Below, one piece after another: positions 37,900-46,853 of a stretch of DNA of 64,000 nt (positions within the stretch are counted from its first letter, which is position 1; each line of letters opens with the position of its first letter). The notes under the pieces were generated by a model. It was not told the DNA's origin and made no database searches. It saw only the letters and a list, made by a program, of their open reading frames with translations. Made by a program: the position numbers and the translations under genes. The stretch comes from an uncultured Pelagimonas sp. (GTDB taxonomy: Bacteria > Pseudomonadota > Alphaproteobacteria > Rhodobacterales > Rhodobacteraceae): assembly GCA_947497905.1 (NCBI GenBank), contig CANMIH010000007.1, forward strand, positions 151,391 through 215,390, written 5' to 3'.

Positions 37900-38618
37900 C
37901 ATCGGTGTCCGGCAAAACATACTGGCTTATTGGAGCGAGCGAAGGGTTGGGACGTGAGTTGGCCAAGCAATTGGATGCGCAGGGAGCGCAGTTGATCTTG
38001 TCAGCGCGCAAACCAGAGCGGCTTGAAACGCTCAAGAACGAGCTGTCGCAGGCGCGGGTCGTTGTAATGGATGTAACGGATCGCAAATCTGTTCAACAGG
38101 CGATCGAGTGTATCGGCGAGATCGATGGGGTGATTTACAATGCGGGTACCTACGAACCCATGCGAGCAACCGAGTGGGATAGCGAAAAAGCTCTGACCAT
38201 GTTGGACGTGAACTTTACCGGTGCGATGCGTGTTTTGGGGGCGATATTCCCTGGATTTGTTGCAAAAGGTCAGGGCGATATCACCCTGATAGGGTCACTT
38301 GCCGGTTATAGAGGACTTCCAGCCTCAATCGGTTATAGTGCAAGCAAAGCTGCGCTCAGAAGTCTTGCTGAAACCATGCGGTTTGATCTTCGTGGAACTG
38401 GAGTGGAAGTGCGGCTGGTCAATCCCGGCTTCATCAAGACGCGCCTGACCCAGAAGAATGATTTCCACATGCCCATGCTTATGACACCGGAACAGGCCGC
38501 GAGACGTGTTATCAAAGCAATGGAACGACGCAGGTTTCGAACCGATTTCCCTGCGCCTTTTTCCTGGGCCATTCGTGTGTTTGGCATTTTGCCAGACTGG
38601 ATCGTTTACCGACGTTAG
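37896..38618 (+). CDS. Short-chain dehydrogenase/reductase
   Basis: A 240-residue SDR: cofactor loop GASEGLGRELA, YNAG-type motif (VIYNAGTYE), catalytic Ser in LIGSLAG and YSASK. It ends with a C-terminal hydrophobic segment (PAPFSWAIRVFGILPDWIVY) that may attach it to the membrane. Co-transcribed with the DUF1365 gene under the RpoE-type promoter. Corresponds in position to the SDR of the R. sphaeroides RpoE regulon. Confidence 0.88.
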   Translation: MTSVSGKTYWLIGASEGLGRELAKQLDAQGAQLILSARKPERLETLKNELSQARVVVMDVTDRKSVQQAIECIGEIDGVIYNAGTYEPMRATEWDSEKALTMLDVNFTGAMRVLGAIFPGFVAKGQGDITLIGSLAGYRGLPASIGYSASKAALRSLAETMRFDLRGTGVEVRLVNPGFIKTRLTQKNDFHMPMLMTPEQAARRVIKAMERRRFRTDFPAPFSWAIRVFGILPDWIVYRR

Positions 38619-38657
38619 ACGTGTTTTCAGACCGCGCGGTGTATCCGTCGTCGGCCC

Positions 38658-39293
38658 CTAGATCCTGAACAGCGGTTGCATCAATCGCGGCACAAAGGCT
38701 CGGAACCGCAGCGGAGCATCTGTCGCGGCAAGACAAATACAAGGCGCTCCATCCCCAGCGATAGGAGTGTGCTCAAGATGCTCATCAGCGACTTCCAAAT
38801 CGCCGACACCGAATACGCCGGTTTCGTCACTAAAGCTCCCCTGCAGAACGAGGGTCAACTCAAGCCCATTGTGACTATGATCCGGAACGGCTTGCCCTGG
38901 TGGAATAAAGAGCAACCGAACTGAGCCTTCGGCATCCCCAAACAGAATGTCCTGACGGACGCCCATCCCAAGTGTTTTCCATTTAGGTTCTCGTCCTTTC
39001 AAGAGCTCCATCACTGGACCAGGGTACACGCCTTTGCGTTCATAGACCGGTTCTGGCGTGAAGGGGCTATCAAGAAGTTCCAGCACATCGCTCTTCAAAG
39101 CGGCCGACACGTCGACCTTTGAGGTCTCTTCGAGAATTGCTCCGCCCACGGCGTGATGAGCCCCAAGTGCCGCGCGACAATCTTCGCAAAGCGAAATATG
39201 GGCCGCGATCACCGCGGCAAAGGCCTTTGGAAGTCGGCCTGCAGCGTAGGCCGCCAGCATCGCATCGGGGACATGATGGGTAACAGCGCTCAT
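38658..39293 (-). CDS. chrR: ChrR-type anti-sigma factor
   Basis: A 211-residue zinc protein that holds RpoE inactive and releases it on singlet oxygen. The N-terminal anti-sigma domain has its zinc ligands: His near residue 6-7 (THHVPD) and HISLCEDC. The C-terminal cupin domain carries the second metal site in PDHSHNGLELTLVLQG and, later, ADEHLEHTP. ATG 39293 overlaps the rpoE stop by 4 bases. It converges with the SDR gene. Confidence 0.92.
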   Translation of the reverse strand: MSAVTHHVPDAMLAAYAAGRLPKAFAAVIAAHISLCEDCRAALGAHHAVGGAILEETSKVDVSAALKSDVLELLDSPFTPEPVYERKGVYPGPVMELLKGREPKWKTLGMGVRQDILFGDAEGSVRLLFIPPGQAVPDHSHNGLELTLVLQGSFSDETGVFGVGDLEVADEHLEHTPIAGDGAPCICLAATDAPLRFRAFVPRLMQPLFRI

Positions 39294-39850
39294 TGGGTAA
39301 GATCCTTCAACTCATGGCGCAATCGTGCGAGGCCAAGACGTATGCGTGACTTGATCGTTCCAAGGGGAATGCCGGTCTTCGCGCTGATCTCATGATGAGT
39401 AAGCTCACCCAGATAGGCTTGTTCAATGATCTCTCGTTGGTCAGGGTTTAGCGTTTTTAGGGCCAAGCGCAGCTTTGCCGTTTCTTGCTCTACGCCCAGA
39501 ATCTGACTTGCATCCTGCTCTTGACCAGGATCTTCTTTGAGTTCTTCAGGCAGCGGTCGATTTTCCTTTCGCGCTAAGTCAATCTGGCGGTTTCGCGCGA
39601 TCTGATAAACCCAGGCAGAGACCTGAGCGCGATGCGGGTCGAACTGGGCCGCTTTGCGCCAGACGGTTAGCATCACGTCCTGTACGATTTCCTCCGCTTG
39701 ATGCGAAGAAGTCCCGGTACGCATAATGAACCCCTTCAGTCGGGGCGCAAAAAAGTCGAACAGTTTAACAAAGGCGTCACGGTCCCGACTGTCACGAACG
39801 GCAAGCATCCACTGGGTCTGTTGAGAGATTTCATGAGAACCTTGAGACAC
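39290..39850 (-). CDS. rpoE: ECF sigma factor RpoE (ChrR-controlled)
   Basis: An ECF sigma factor of group 11 type: region 2 FVKLFDFFAPRLKGFIMRTG, then EEIVQDVMLTVWRKA, QVSAWVYQIARNRQIDLARK, and region 4 LTHHEISAKTGIPLGTIKSR. I choose the GTG start at 39850 (VSQGSHEI), giving 186 residues. ATG 39925 is the alternative, but the predicted promoter at 39931-39959 would start transcription right at that codon. It drives its own operon and the lipid genes nearby. Confidence 0.88.
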   Translation of the reverse strand: MSQGSHEISQQTQWMLAVRDSRDRDAFVKLFDFFAPRLKGFIMRTGTSSHQAEEIVQDVMLTVWRKAAQFDPHRAQVSAWVYQIARNRQIDLARKENRPLPEELKEDPGQEQDASQILGVEQETAKLRLALKTLNPDQREIIEQAYLGELTHHEISAKTGIPLGTIKSRIRLGLARLRHELKDLTQ

Positions 39851-39930
39851 AGATTTTCGCTCGCTTATCTGCGGTTTCGCGGGACGACGTTCCGCATTCA
39901 GAAGGGTAGTGTTCACGCTCAACATATCTG

Positions 39931-39959
39931 CGATACGACAAGGCTCAACGTCTGGATCA
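39931..39959 (-). promoter_or_regulatory. RpoE-type autoregulatory promoter
   Basis: Minus strand: TGATCC, 18 bases, TATCG, about 75 bases before the GTG start of rpoE. Same spacing as the two sites at 37033-37061 and 37092-37120. Confidence 0.6.
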
Positions 39960-40469
39960 GTTTTTTGACCATTTTGTTGAAGGTTTTGTTCTGAGGATCA
40001 CGCTGACGTCGATTTGGATTTGGCAAGATTGCAAAAATCCTGAAAGTCGCAGTTATCAGACGCTCATCATTAGCGATCATGTGCCAAGGAGGGGAATTTC
40101 GCATTGCGCACGCCTCGGATGGACAAGAGCGAAGCACATTATGCGCGAAGTCGTCCGTCAGGCCTTTTGAAGTGAGTGTTTCACGCGTCAGCCACCCGCT
40201 ATTGGGTTGATCAGCGGCGGTAACAATATCGAGCACGTCGTCAAATGTGCGTAAGCACGAAGCCAAAGCAGAGAACCGCCAGCCCAATGTCGAAGGTCGG
40301 TGCGCCGATGCCATTCTCCTTCATAACGAGTTAGAAAGCTCGCAGTTCTTCAGTTATTTGGGTGCGGCCTTTGTCTAACAGCAGGTCAGAATTCAAAGCG
40401 GACATGAGAGAGTTGCCTGTAAAAACAATCCTTATGCAGTGGGTTTGTGCTGAACTGAACAGGTGAGTT
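39960..40469. other. Gap with doubtful 131-codon frame
   Basis: A minus-strand frame (39919-40314) reaches into the rpoE promoter and shows no family I recognise. It is most likely not a gene. No other feature seen. Confidence 0.4.
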
Positions 40470-41279
40470 TCAAGTGCCTTCACCCTTGGCGACATTCGCA
40501 GCAATTCCGGCCCACATGGCAGGTGGGTTTGCATACATTGGGAAATGTCCACAATGAGGGATCGAGACCACGTCTACCCCCCGTGCGGCCAGTTCGGACA
40601 GATAGCTGAGGGTTGCGTTTTGGTCACCGTGCATGAAGGCAGCACTCCCCGGCAGACCTGTAATCCAGTCGATCAACGGCATATTGTCCGACAGCTCGAC
40701 CATGGATTCAAACACTGGTCTGATCGAAGCATTCTGGACCTTTTGAGTCAGAGATGTGGCATACAGATGATGTGAAAAGAACTCTTGATGCCGCGCGCGG
40801 GTCTGGAAGCTGCCCATAAAAGCATCAGCGTCTTCGTGGAAATGGGTGATAATTTGACGGCTTAGAAAGCAATCTTCGGGTGCGACATTGCCTTCGATAT
40901 CGGTGAAGGACATCACTCGGTCTTGTAATTCATGGGCCAAGACAAGCGCGGTGAGCCCCCCCATCGAATGACCGATCAGATGGAACCGATCTATCCCGCT
41001 GTCCTCCAGAACCGTTTTCGCGGTTTCGACCAGGAACGGAATGCTCAGATTGTCGTGATCCGAGATCTGGCTTTGGCCAAAACCGGGAGCATCATAGGCC
41101 AACACTGAATGACCATCGAAGGCAGGCCAGAACATGATGTCAGCATAGTCTTCCTTTGTTGAGCCGAAACCGTGTAGAAAGACGATCGGTGTCTTGTCGC
41201 CAGATCGCGTGAGCAGATCAAGCGACACGTTGGTGCCTGCGATGGTATAGTCTTTGCGTTCTTGAAATAGTTTCTGCAC
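40470..41279 (-). CDS. Alpha/beta hydrolase
   Basis: A 269-residue alpha/beta-fold hydrolase: oxyanion HGFGSTKED, nucleophile elbow GHSMGG, acid in MHGDQNA, and His in PHCGHFPMYANP. Probably an esterase or C-C hydrolase of unknown substrate. It stands alone on the minus strand between the RpoE block and the AGCS symporter. Confidence 0.88.
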   Translation of the reverse strand: MQKLFQERKDYTIAGTNVSLDLLTRSGDKTPIVFLHGFGSTKEDYADIMFWPAFDGHSVLAYDAPGFGQSQISDHDNLSIPFLVETAKTVLEDSGIDRFHLIGHSMGGLTALVLAHELQDRVMSFTDIEGNVAPEDCFLSRQIITHFHEDADAFMGSFQTRARHQEFFSHHLYATSLTQKVQNASIRPVFESMVELSDNMPLIDWITGLPGSAAFMHGDQNATLSYLSELAARGVDVVSIPHCGHFPMYANPPAMWAGIAANVAKGEGT

Positions 41280-41566
41280 CTAAGGTCTCCTTGCTTGATT
41301 GCCCAACAACGAGGCTGTCTTTGTGGAAATGCAGCCATGCGTATCTGGTCCGTTTGTCTGGATTCCGAATATCAAGCAGAGTGTCGCCAACTGAAGTTCG
41401 TATTGGCAATTGGCTTGATACAAGTTTTGGATCAGTCAAATTGGCGATGCCACCGAAATTCCGTTCCTTCCATGGTTCGCAAAGATGCAACGCGAAACTG
41501 CTCTGGTGGGGTGATTGCAGTGCAAGTTAACACGCTGTTGAAAGAGTTAGCTCGGCTCAAACGAAA

Positions 41567-41591
41567 AGCGGGCGCGAATTTCGCGCCCGCT
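41567..41591 (-). terminator. Rho-independent terminator after AGCS gene
   Basis: agcgggcgcgaa and ttcgcgcccgct form a perfect 12-bp stem with a single-base loop. On the minus strand it is followed by TTTCGTTT. It lies 21 bases after the symporter stop. Confidence 0.75.
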
Positions 41592-41611
41592 ATCTTTTTA
41601 TGTGTTGCGGA

Positions 41612-43063
41612 TCAACCCTTTGGGACAGCTGCATCAGGCGGAGCCACACCATCCCATGCGGCGCGGTCTAGATCGAGATCGGCAAAGTCATCTGGATTGA
41701 AGAGGGGACGCGCGATCCCTTCTTTCAGCTGCTTGCGGAAGTCAGCCAGAATCCGAAGACATGTCGGCAGCAGCATCATAATCACCACCAGATTGACCAA
41801 TGCCAGGATGCCCATCATCGGATCCGAGAAGAAAAAGACCGATGTCGCGCCCGGGGCTGTGGCACCTAGGAAGACGATGCCGATAATTACCACCCGCAAT
41901 ACGTTGATTGCCATTGGGTGCTTGGTGATAACGGTCAGAGCGTTTTCACCAAGGTAGTAATTGTAGATGATCGAGCTGAAAGCAAAGAGAAGGATCATGA
42001 AGGACAGGAAGTATTGTGTCCAACCCCCCAGATGCGACACAAGCGATTGCTGGGTCAGCGCAATTCCGTCCACCCCTTCGGCACCTGGTACATAGACATC
42101 GCCTAAAAGGATGATGAAGGCTGTGCATGAACAGATGAACATCGTGTCGATGAAAACCGAGAATGATTGAGTGATGCCTTGGCTGATCGGGTGACGAACA
42201 TCCGCCGTTGCTGCCACGTTCGGAGCAGAGCCCAGCCCCGCCTCGTTCGAAAACAACCCACGACGCAGACCGTTTGCGATTGCCGCGCCCATACCGCCGC
42301 CGACGGCCTCTTCCCAGCCGAACGCGTTTGCGATGATCGACCATAATACAGCCGGAACTTCTGTGAGGTTCAGGACAACAACCAACAACGCCATAGCGAT
42401 ATAGGCAGTGGCCATGACGGGCACCACAATATCAGCGACCTTGGCGATCCGTTTGATGCCACCAAAGACGATGAATCCCGCAATTACAGCCAACACACCA
42501 CCTGTGATCGTGCGATCGATGCCGAGGCTGTCTTTAACAGCTCCTGCAACGGTGTTGCCCTGAAACGCGTTGAAACCCAGACCGAAGGCTGCAATCAGGC
42601 AGACAGCGTACACCACGGCCAGCCAGCGGAAATTTTCACCGAGTCCATGCAGGATCGAACGGGCTGGACCACCGCGAAACGATCCATCTGGCTGACGGCG
42701 CTTGTAAAGCTGAGCCAAGGAACATTCTACAAAGCTTGTCGCCATGCCAACCAGAGCGATTGACCACATCCAGAACACAGCACCCGGACCACCCAGTGTA
42801 ATCGCCACGGCGACACCTGCAATATTGCCGCCGCCGACCCGGCCACCAACGGAAATCAGTAGAGCAGCACGTGCTGAAATGACGTTTGGATCTGCCGACT
42901 GGTTGTTCTTGGATAATACCCGGAACATTCTCCGAAAGAATTCAAACTGCACAAAGCCAGTGAGCGCCGTGATAAACACGCCAAAAACTACCAACAGCGG
43001 GACCAACGATTGCCCCCACGTGAGGTCCCCAATGATTCCAAATAGACCTTCAATAAACTCCAT
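41612..43063 (-). CDS. Sodium:alanine/glycine symporter (AGCS family)
   Basis: A 483-residue membrane protein with about 11 helices and AGCS signature blocks GGRVGGGNIAGVAVAITLGG, then PGAVFWMWSIALVGMATSF, and NGLRRGLFSNEAGLGSAPN. It imports small neutral amino acids with sodium. ATG 43063 (MEFIEGLFG) follows GGAGGAGACG. The longer frame to 43075 starts with GTG. It lies just downstream of an aminotransferase gene and behind a LysR-type palindrome. Confidence 0.9.
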   Translation of the reverse strand: MEFIEGLFGIIGDLTWGQSLVPLLVVFGVFITALTGFVQFEFFRRMFRVLSKNNQSADPNVISARAALLISVGGRVGGGNIAGVAVAITLGGPGAVFWMWSIALVGMATSFVECSLAQLYKRRQPDGSFRGGPARSILHGLGENFRWLAVVYAVCLIAAFGLGFNAFQGNTVAGAVKDSLGIDRTITGGVLAVIAGFIVFGGIKRIAKVADIVVPVMATAYIAMALLVVVLNLTEVPAVLWSIIANAFGWEEAVGGGMGAAIANGLRRGLFSNEAGLGSAPNVAATADVRHPISQGITQSFSVFIDTMFICSCTAFIILLGDVYVPGAEGVDGIALTQQSLVSHLGGWTQYFLSFMILLFAFSSIIYNYYLGENALTVITKHPMAINVLRVVIIGIVFLGATAPGATSVFFFSDPMMGILALVNLVVIMMLLPTCLRILADFRKQLKEGIARPLFNPDDFADLDLDRAAWDGVAPPDAAVPKG

Positions 43064-43088
43064 CGTCTCCTCCACTAAAGATTTGTGA

Positions 43089-43115
43089 AGCCCGCATTCT
43101 TCAAGAGCGGGCTTT
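43089..43115 (-). terminator. Stem-loop between aminotransferase and AGCS genes
   Basis: aagcccgc / gcgggctt, 11-base loop, in the 150-base gap. It could end the aminotransferase message. There is no long T run. Confidence 0.45.
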
Positions 43116-43152
43116 CAAACCACCGTGGAGGGAATCTTCTGATAGATAAAAT

Positions 43153-43168
43153 ATCCAATATATTGGAT
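43153..43168. promoter_or_regulatory. Perfect 16-bp palindrome before AGCS gene
   Basis: ATCCAATATATTGGAT is a perfect palindrome 3 bases upstream of the GATACAT palindrome. It is a possible binding site for a second regulator or part of the promoter. Confidence 0.45.
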
Positions 43169-43171
43169 TTC

Positions 43172-43188
43172 GATACATCTAATGTATC
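43172..43188. promoter_or_regulatory. LysR-type operator 1 (AGCS gene)
   Basis: GATACATCTAATGTATC: perfect 7-bp arms around CTA, a T-N11-A LysR box. The same arms recur at 44559 and 45473 next to the aminotransferase and LysR/RraA genes. Confidence 0.65.
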
Positions 43189-43213
43189 AATGGGGCGGCA
43201 ATCCCATTCCTGT

Positions 43214-44437
43214 TCAGGCCGATGAACTCAGCGAAGTCCAGAAATCCCGAATGCGGGCACACGCATCCCGCAGCACATCATCTGAGGCTGCAAAGGAAAT
43301 TCGAAAGCCGGGCCCCATACCAAAGCTGCTGCCGGGCACGACCGACACGCCTTTGGTCTCTAACAAAGAAAGCGCGAAATCCATGTCCGTTTTTATGACC
43401 TGCCCATCGGGTGTGGTCTTGCCGATCGCACCATCAATCAACGCAAAGACATAAAACGCCCCCTGCGGCGGGACAGTTTTCAACCCTTGGCAGCCAGTTA
43501 GGGCGTCCAGAACGATGTCTTTGCGGCGCTCAAAAGCTTGACCGTATATTGCTATATGATCCTGAGGCCCGAGCAGCGCTTGCAAGGCGGCATGTTGAGA
43601 TACAGAACTTGCCCCCGAACTGACCTGCCCCTGCCAGGTTTCCATGGCTTTGATCAGCACTTTTGGCCCGGCCCCATAGCCGATGCGCCAGCCAGTCATG
43701 GCGTAGCCTTTAGATACGCCATTCGCCACGAGAACTCTGTCAGCAAATCCGGGCGCTGCAGCAATGGTTGCGAATTCGACGTCAAAAACCAGATGCTCGT
43801 AAATCTCGTCAGAGAGAACTAATACGCGCTCATGCGGGCGCAATACATCTGCCAAGGCGGCCAGTTCATCCGCGCTGTAGACCACACCTGACGGGTTGCT
43901 GGGTGAATTGAGGATAACCCATTTCGTCCGCTTGGTCAGCGCAGCCTGCAACTGATCGGGGTTCAGCTTGGCGGTTTGCCCGGTCTCGACGATGACCGGC
44001 GTCCCGCCGTTCAGGCGCACCATATCGGGATAACTAACCCAGAATGGCGTAGGGATGATGACTTCATCCCCGGGATCGAGGGTGACGGCCAGCGCCCCCG
44101 CAATCACCTGTTTGCCACCATTGGACACGATGATCTGGTCATTGCCATAGCCCAATCCGTTTTCATGTTTGAACTTCGCAGCAATGGCCGCGCGTAGCTC
44201 GGGCAGCCCGGCAACAGGCGTATACTTGGTTTTGCCCGCACGAATGGCTGATATGGCTGCATCGCACACATGTTCGGGTGTGGGGAAATCTGGCTCTCCT
44301 GCATCGAGCGAGATCACGTCACGCCCTTGGGCCCGCAGGTTTTGCGCCCGGGCGATCATGGCATAGGTTGCCGAGGGCGAAACTTGGCTCATGACCTTGT
44401 TTAGAACATGAGAGCTTTTGGTGTGAAGTTCCGTCAT
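43214..44437 (-). CDS. Class I/II pyridoxal-phosphate aminotransferase
   Basis: A 407-residue AspC-like aminotransferase: N-terminal ISLDAGEPDFPTPEHV, NSPSNPSGVVYSADEL, DEIYEHLVFD, and the PLP lysine in SKGYAMTGWRIGYG. It probably converts an amino acid and a 2-oxo acid. ATG 44437 follows CCTAGGATTG. The frame to 44443 would start with TTG. It is flanked by LysR-type operators and convergent with nothing: both it and AGCS read away from the LysR gene. Confidence 0.92.
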   Translation of the reverse strand: MTELHTKSSHVLNKVMSQVSPSATYAMIARAQNLRAQGRDVISLDAGEPDFPTPEHVCDAAISAIRAGKTKYTPVAGLPELRAAIAAKFKHENGLGYGNDQIIVSNGGKQVIAGALAVTLDPGDEVIIPTPFWVSYPDMVRLNGGTPVIVETGQTAKLNPDQLQAALTKRTKWVILNSPSNPSGVVYSADELAALADVLRPHERVLVLSDEIYEHLVFDVEFATIAAAPGFADRVLVANGVSKGYAMTGWRIGYGAGPKVLIKAMETWQGQVSSGASSVSQHAALQALLGPQDHIAIYGQAFERRKDIVLDALTGCQGLKTVPPQGAFYVFALIDGAIGKTTPDGQVIKTDMDFALSLLETKGVSVVPGSSFGMGPGFRISFAASDDVLRDACARIRDFWTSLSSSA

Positions 44438-44556
44438 AATCAATCCTAGGAAAGCGAGGTTTGCGGCGGATCAGCGGCCAATTTGACGGATCCACCTTGG
44501 TTCGCCTTAAAGTGACGGAAGTATGTTAGTTGGAGAAATATCTAGTCGGAATTGTC

Positions 44557-44577
44557 TTGATACATGCTGTATATCAA
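44557..44577. promoter_or_regulatory. LysR-type operator 2 (aminotransferase gene)
   Basis: ttgatacat, gct, gtatatcaa: a 21-base palindrome with two mismatches, related to operators 1 and 3, about 120 bases before the aminotransferase start. Confidence 0.6.
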
Positions 44578-44582
44578 AGCGC

Positions 44583-45467
44583 TCAGCTTGCTTCTATAAT
44601 CGAAATGAAACGTAGCATTGCTTCGGTTTCACGATTTTTGTTCCAAACTGCTGCAGTCGTGACGACTTCCTCTGAGTTTTCGAGAGGTCGGTAAACAACC
44701 TCTTTTGCAGTGAAATCTATAAAAGATAAGGGGACGATTGCCAGCCCCACACCACAGGCGACCATTGCAATTTGTGATGCAATAGACTTCGCATAATGGG
44801 GGGCCTTAAATGGCAGGCTAGATTGCTGAAAATGATAAAGAATTGCATCGAAGTAGGCCGGGCTGATCTCTCTCGGGCATGTCACCAGAGCTTCTTTGGC
44901 AAGATCTTCAACCCGAACAGATTTCTTCTCTGCCAGCGGGTGCTCTGGCCACATTGCCACAGCCAGTTTTTCACAAACTATTGGCTTACAAACCAAGGGC
45001 TCCGTAACAGTTTCCGTTCGTACAAAAGCCAGGTCAATCTCGTCTGTTTCCAATGCCCGCAGCGCATCTGCGGTATCCATTTCGATCAAAGACACGGACA
45101 GTTCGGGAAATTGTACTTTGGCGCGCTGCATCCCTTTGCCTAGCGGGCGAAACATGGCTGACGTCACGGCCCCAACAGACAAGGAATGAACCTGTCCGGC
45201 CTTTGTCAGATGCACAATGGATTCCAACCGCTCTGACTGTTGGATCATACGTTTGACGGCAGGTAGTATCGCCTCGCCGTGCTGGGTCAGGCGAACCCCC
45301 GCTCTTGATCGCTCGAATAGCTCAACTCCCAATACGCGTTCCAGAACTTTGATCTGCGCTGAAAGCGGTGGCTGGGTTAGTCCCAGTCGCTCGGCGGCTC
45401 TGCCAAAGTGGCATTCTTCGGCAACCATCTGGAAGTAGTAAAGATGTCGAATCAATCGAAAGTCCAT
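44583..45467 (-). CDS. LysR-family transcriptional regulator
   Basis: A 294-residue LysR protein from ATG 45467 (MDFRLIRHLYYFQMVAEE), the usual CatR/BenM-like start, HTH within HFGRAAERLGLTQPPLSAQI. The longer start at 45503 lies upstream of operator 3 and would put the operator inside the gene. Divergent from three RraA-like genes and followed on the same strand by the aminotransferase and AGCS symporter, so it is the likely master of this block. Confidence 0.9.
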   Translation of the reverse strand: MDFRLIRHLYYFQMVAEECHFGRAAERLGLTQPPLSAQIKVLERVLGVELFERSRAGVRLTQHGEAILPAVKRMIQQSERLESIVHLTKAGQVHSLSVGAVTSAMFRPLGKGMQRAKVQFPELSVSLIEMDTADALRALETDEIDLAFVRTETVTEPLVCKPIVCEKLAVAMWPEHPLAEKKSVRVEDLAKEALVTCPREISPAYFDAILYHFQQSSLPFKAPHYAKSIASQIAMVACGVGLAIVPLSFIDFTAKEVVYRPLENSEEVVTTAAVWNKNRETEAMLRFISIIEAS

Positions 45468-45472
45468 TTTCG

Positions 45473-45487
45473 ATACATAGAATGTAT
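45473..45487. promoter_or_regulatory. LysR-type operator 3 (LysR/RraA gap)
   Basis: ATACATAGAATGTAT, perfect 6-bp arms around AGA, 6 bases before the LysR start and about 76 bases before the first rraA-like gene: the classical autoregulatory position. Confidence 0.7.
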
Positions 45488-45562
45488 GAATGGCTGTTGG
45501 CAATCAAATTGGACTATTCAGGCACATCACTCCCACATTTGGTGAAAACGAAGGAGTGTATC

Positions 45563-46210
45563 ATGCTTGATCGATTAGCACGTCTGGATTCCTGTGGTCT
45601 GTCAGATGCACTGGATCACTTGGGCTTGGCTGGCGCAACAATGGGGCTGCGGCCGCTCTGGGATTGCCCCAAAATCTGCGGTCGTGCGATGACCGTGCTG
45701 GTTGGCGCAAAGACAGACGCGAAACCTGCTCACCATCTGGCCACCCCAGCCATCGAGGAAGGCGACCCAGAAACCATCCTGCTGATCGCCAATGAAGGTG
45801 ACAAACGGATTTCCTGCTGGGGCGATATCCTGGCGAACGCCGCCTGCACAAAAGGCATTCGCGGGGTCATTATCGATGGAAACTGCCGCGATATCGATGC
45901 AAACCGCGAAATCGGGTTCCCTGTCTATGGCCGGGGCGCGGTGCCGGTCAGCGCCCGCAACCGTCTGGTTCAATATTCCCATGGAGAGCCCATCGAATTC
46001 GGCGGCGTCACCGCCAGCAAGGGCGACTATGTTCTCGCCGATGGCAGCGGGACCATCGTAATCCCGGCTGAGCGGATCGTAGAAGTTTTGGATCTGGCCG
46101 AACGACTGGCCAAACGCGAGGCCGCGATGGTGGCCGCCGTCCGCAGCGGGCGTTCGGTGGTTGAAGTCATGCATGACAAAGAATTCGATTCAGCACTGGA
46201 GAACTCATGA
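45563..46210 (+). CDS. RraA-like aldolase/decarboxylase, paralogue 1
   Basis: A 215-residue protein of the RraA / 4-hydroxy-4-methyl-2-oxoglutarate aldolase family. Motifs: GLSDALDHLGL, RISCWGDILANAA, and the catalytic Arg-Asp in VIIDGNCRDID, all present, which argues for enzyme activity rather than RNase E regulation. ATG 45563 has AAGGAG upstream. First of three tandem paralogues. It overlaps the next by 4 bases. Confidence 0.9.
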   Translation: MLDRLARLDSCGLSDALDHLGLAGATMGLRPLWDCPKICGRAMTVLVGAKTDAKPAHHLATPAIEEGDPETILLIANEGDKRISCWGDILANAACTKGIRGVIIDGNCRDIDANREIGFPVYGRGAVPVSARNRLVQYSHGEPIEFGGVTASKGDYVLADGSGTIVIPAERIVEVLDLAERLAKREAAMVAAVRSGRSVVEVMHDKEFDSALENS

Positions 46211-46851
46211 CTAAGGAACTCTTTGCGGGTCTTAGTACGCCAACTGTATCTGACGCGCTGGACAAACTGGGCATTCCCGGTGCCTGTCTGGGTATTGCTC
46301 CGCTTTTCAACGAGGCCGCCACCTGTGGCCCGGCTTTTACCGTGCGGTATCAGCCCGTGGGTGTCGCGGGCGGCACCGTAGGTGATTTTATCGACGACGT
46401 CCCCGAAGGCGCGGTTGTGGTGATCGATAATGCGGGGCGCACTGATTGCACTGTCTGGGGTGACATCATGACTACACTGGCGGTGGCCAAGGGTATCGGT
46501 GGCACCGTGATCGACGGTGTTTGCCGCGACGTGGCCCGCCCCTTGGCGGATGGCTATCCAATGTTCACCTGTGGACGTTTTATGCTGACGGGTAAGGACC
46601 GCGTAGCCTGTGTCGAGGTTGGCGGCACCGTCTCGGTCGGCGGGATCAACGTGCGCAAGGATGACATCATTCTTGGTGATGCCAACGGTGTTATCGCCAT
46701 CCCACGTGAACATGCCGAAGAGGTTGCCAAAATTGCTCGCGAAATCGACGCGCGCGAAGAGGCGATCATTGCCGATATCCAATCTGGTACGACCCTACGC
46801 GAAGCCCGCGCAAAACATGGCTATCACACGCTACAAACCAGGGGAGCCTGA
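46207..46851 (+). CDS. RraA-like aldolase/decarboxylase, paralogue 2
   Basis: A 214-residue RraA-family protein: TVSDALDKLGIPGACLGIAP, CTVWGDIMTTLAVAKG and TVIDGVCRDVARPLADGYP with the Arg-Asp pair. Clearly diverged from its neighbours, so not a recent duplication. ATGA overlap with paralogue 1, 2-base gap to paralogue 3. Confidence 0.9.
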   Translation: MTKELFAGLSTPTVSDALDKLGIPGACLGIAPLFNEAATCGPAFTVRYQPVGVAGGTVGDFIDDVPEGAVVVIDNAGRTDCTVWGDIMTTLAVAKGIGGTVIDGVCRDVARPLADGYPMFTCGRFMLTGKDRVACVEVGGTVSVGGINVRKDDIILGDANGVIAIPREHAEEVAKIAREIDAREEAIIADIQSGTTLREARAKHGYHTLQTRGA

Positions 46852-46853
46852 GA

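Noticed and set aside
39919..40314. 131-codon ORF upstream of rpoE
   Set aside because: Overlaps the predicted rpoE promoter and shows no recognisable motifs.
41218..41490. 90-codon minus-strand ORF before the alpha/beta hydrolase
   Set aside because: Part of it (TSVGDTLLDIRNPDKRTRYA) reads like protein, but its end overlaps the hydrolase gene in another frame and I cannot assign a family.
41567..41591. 25-base perfect palindrome as a mobile palindromic element
   Set aside because: It lies directly after a stop codon with a T-rich tail on the right strand, so a terminator explains it.
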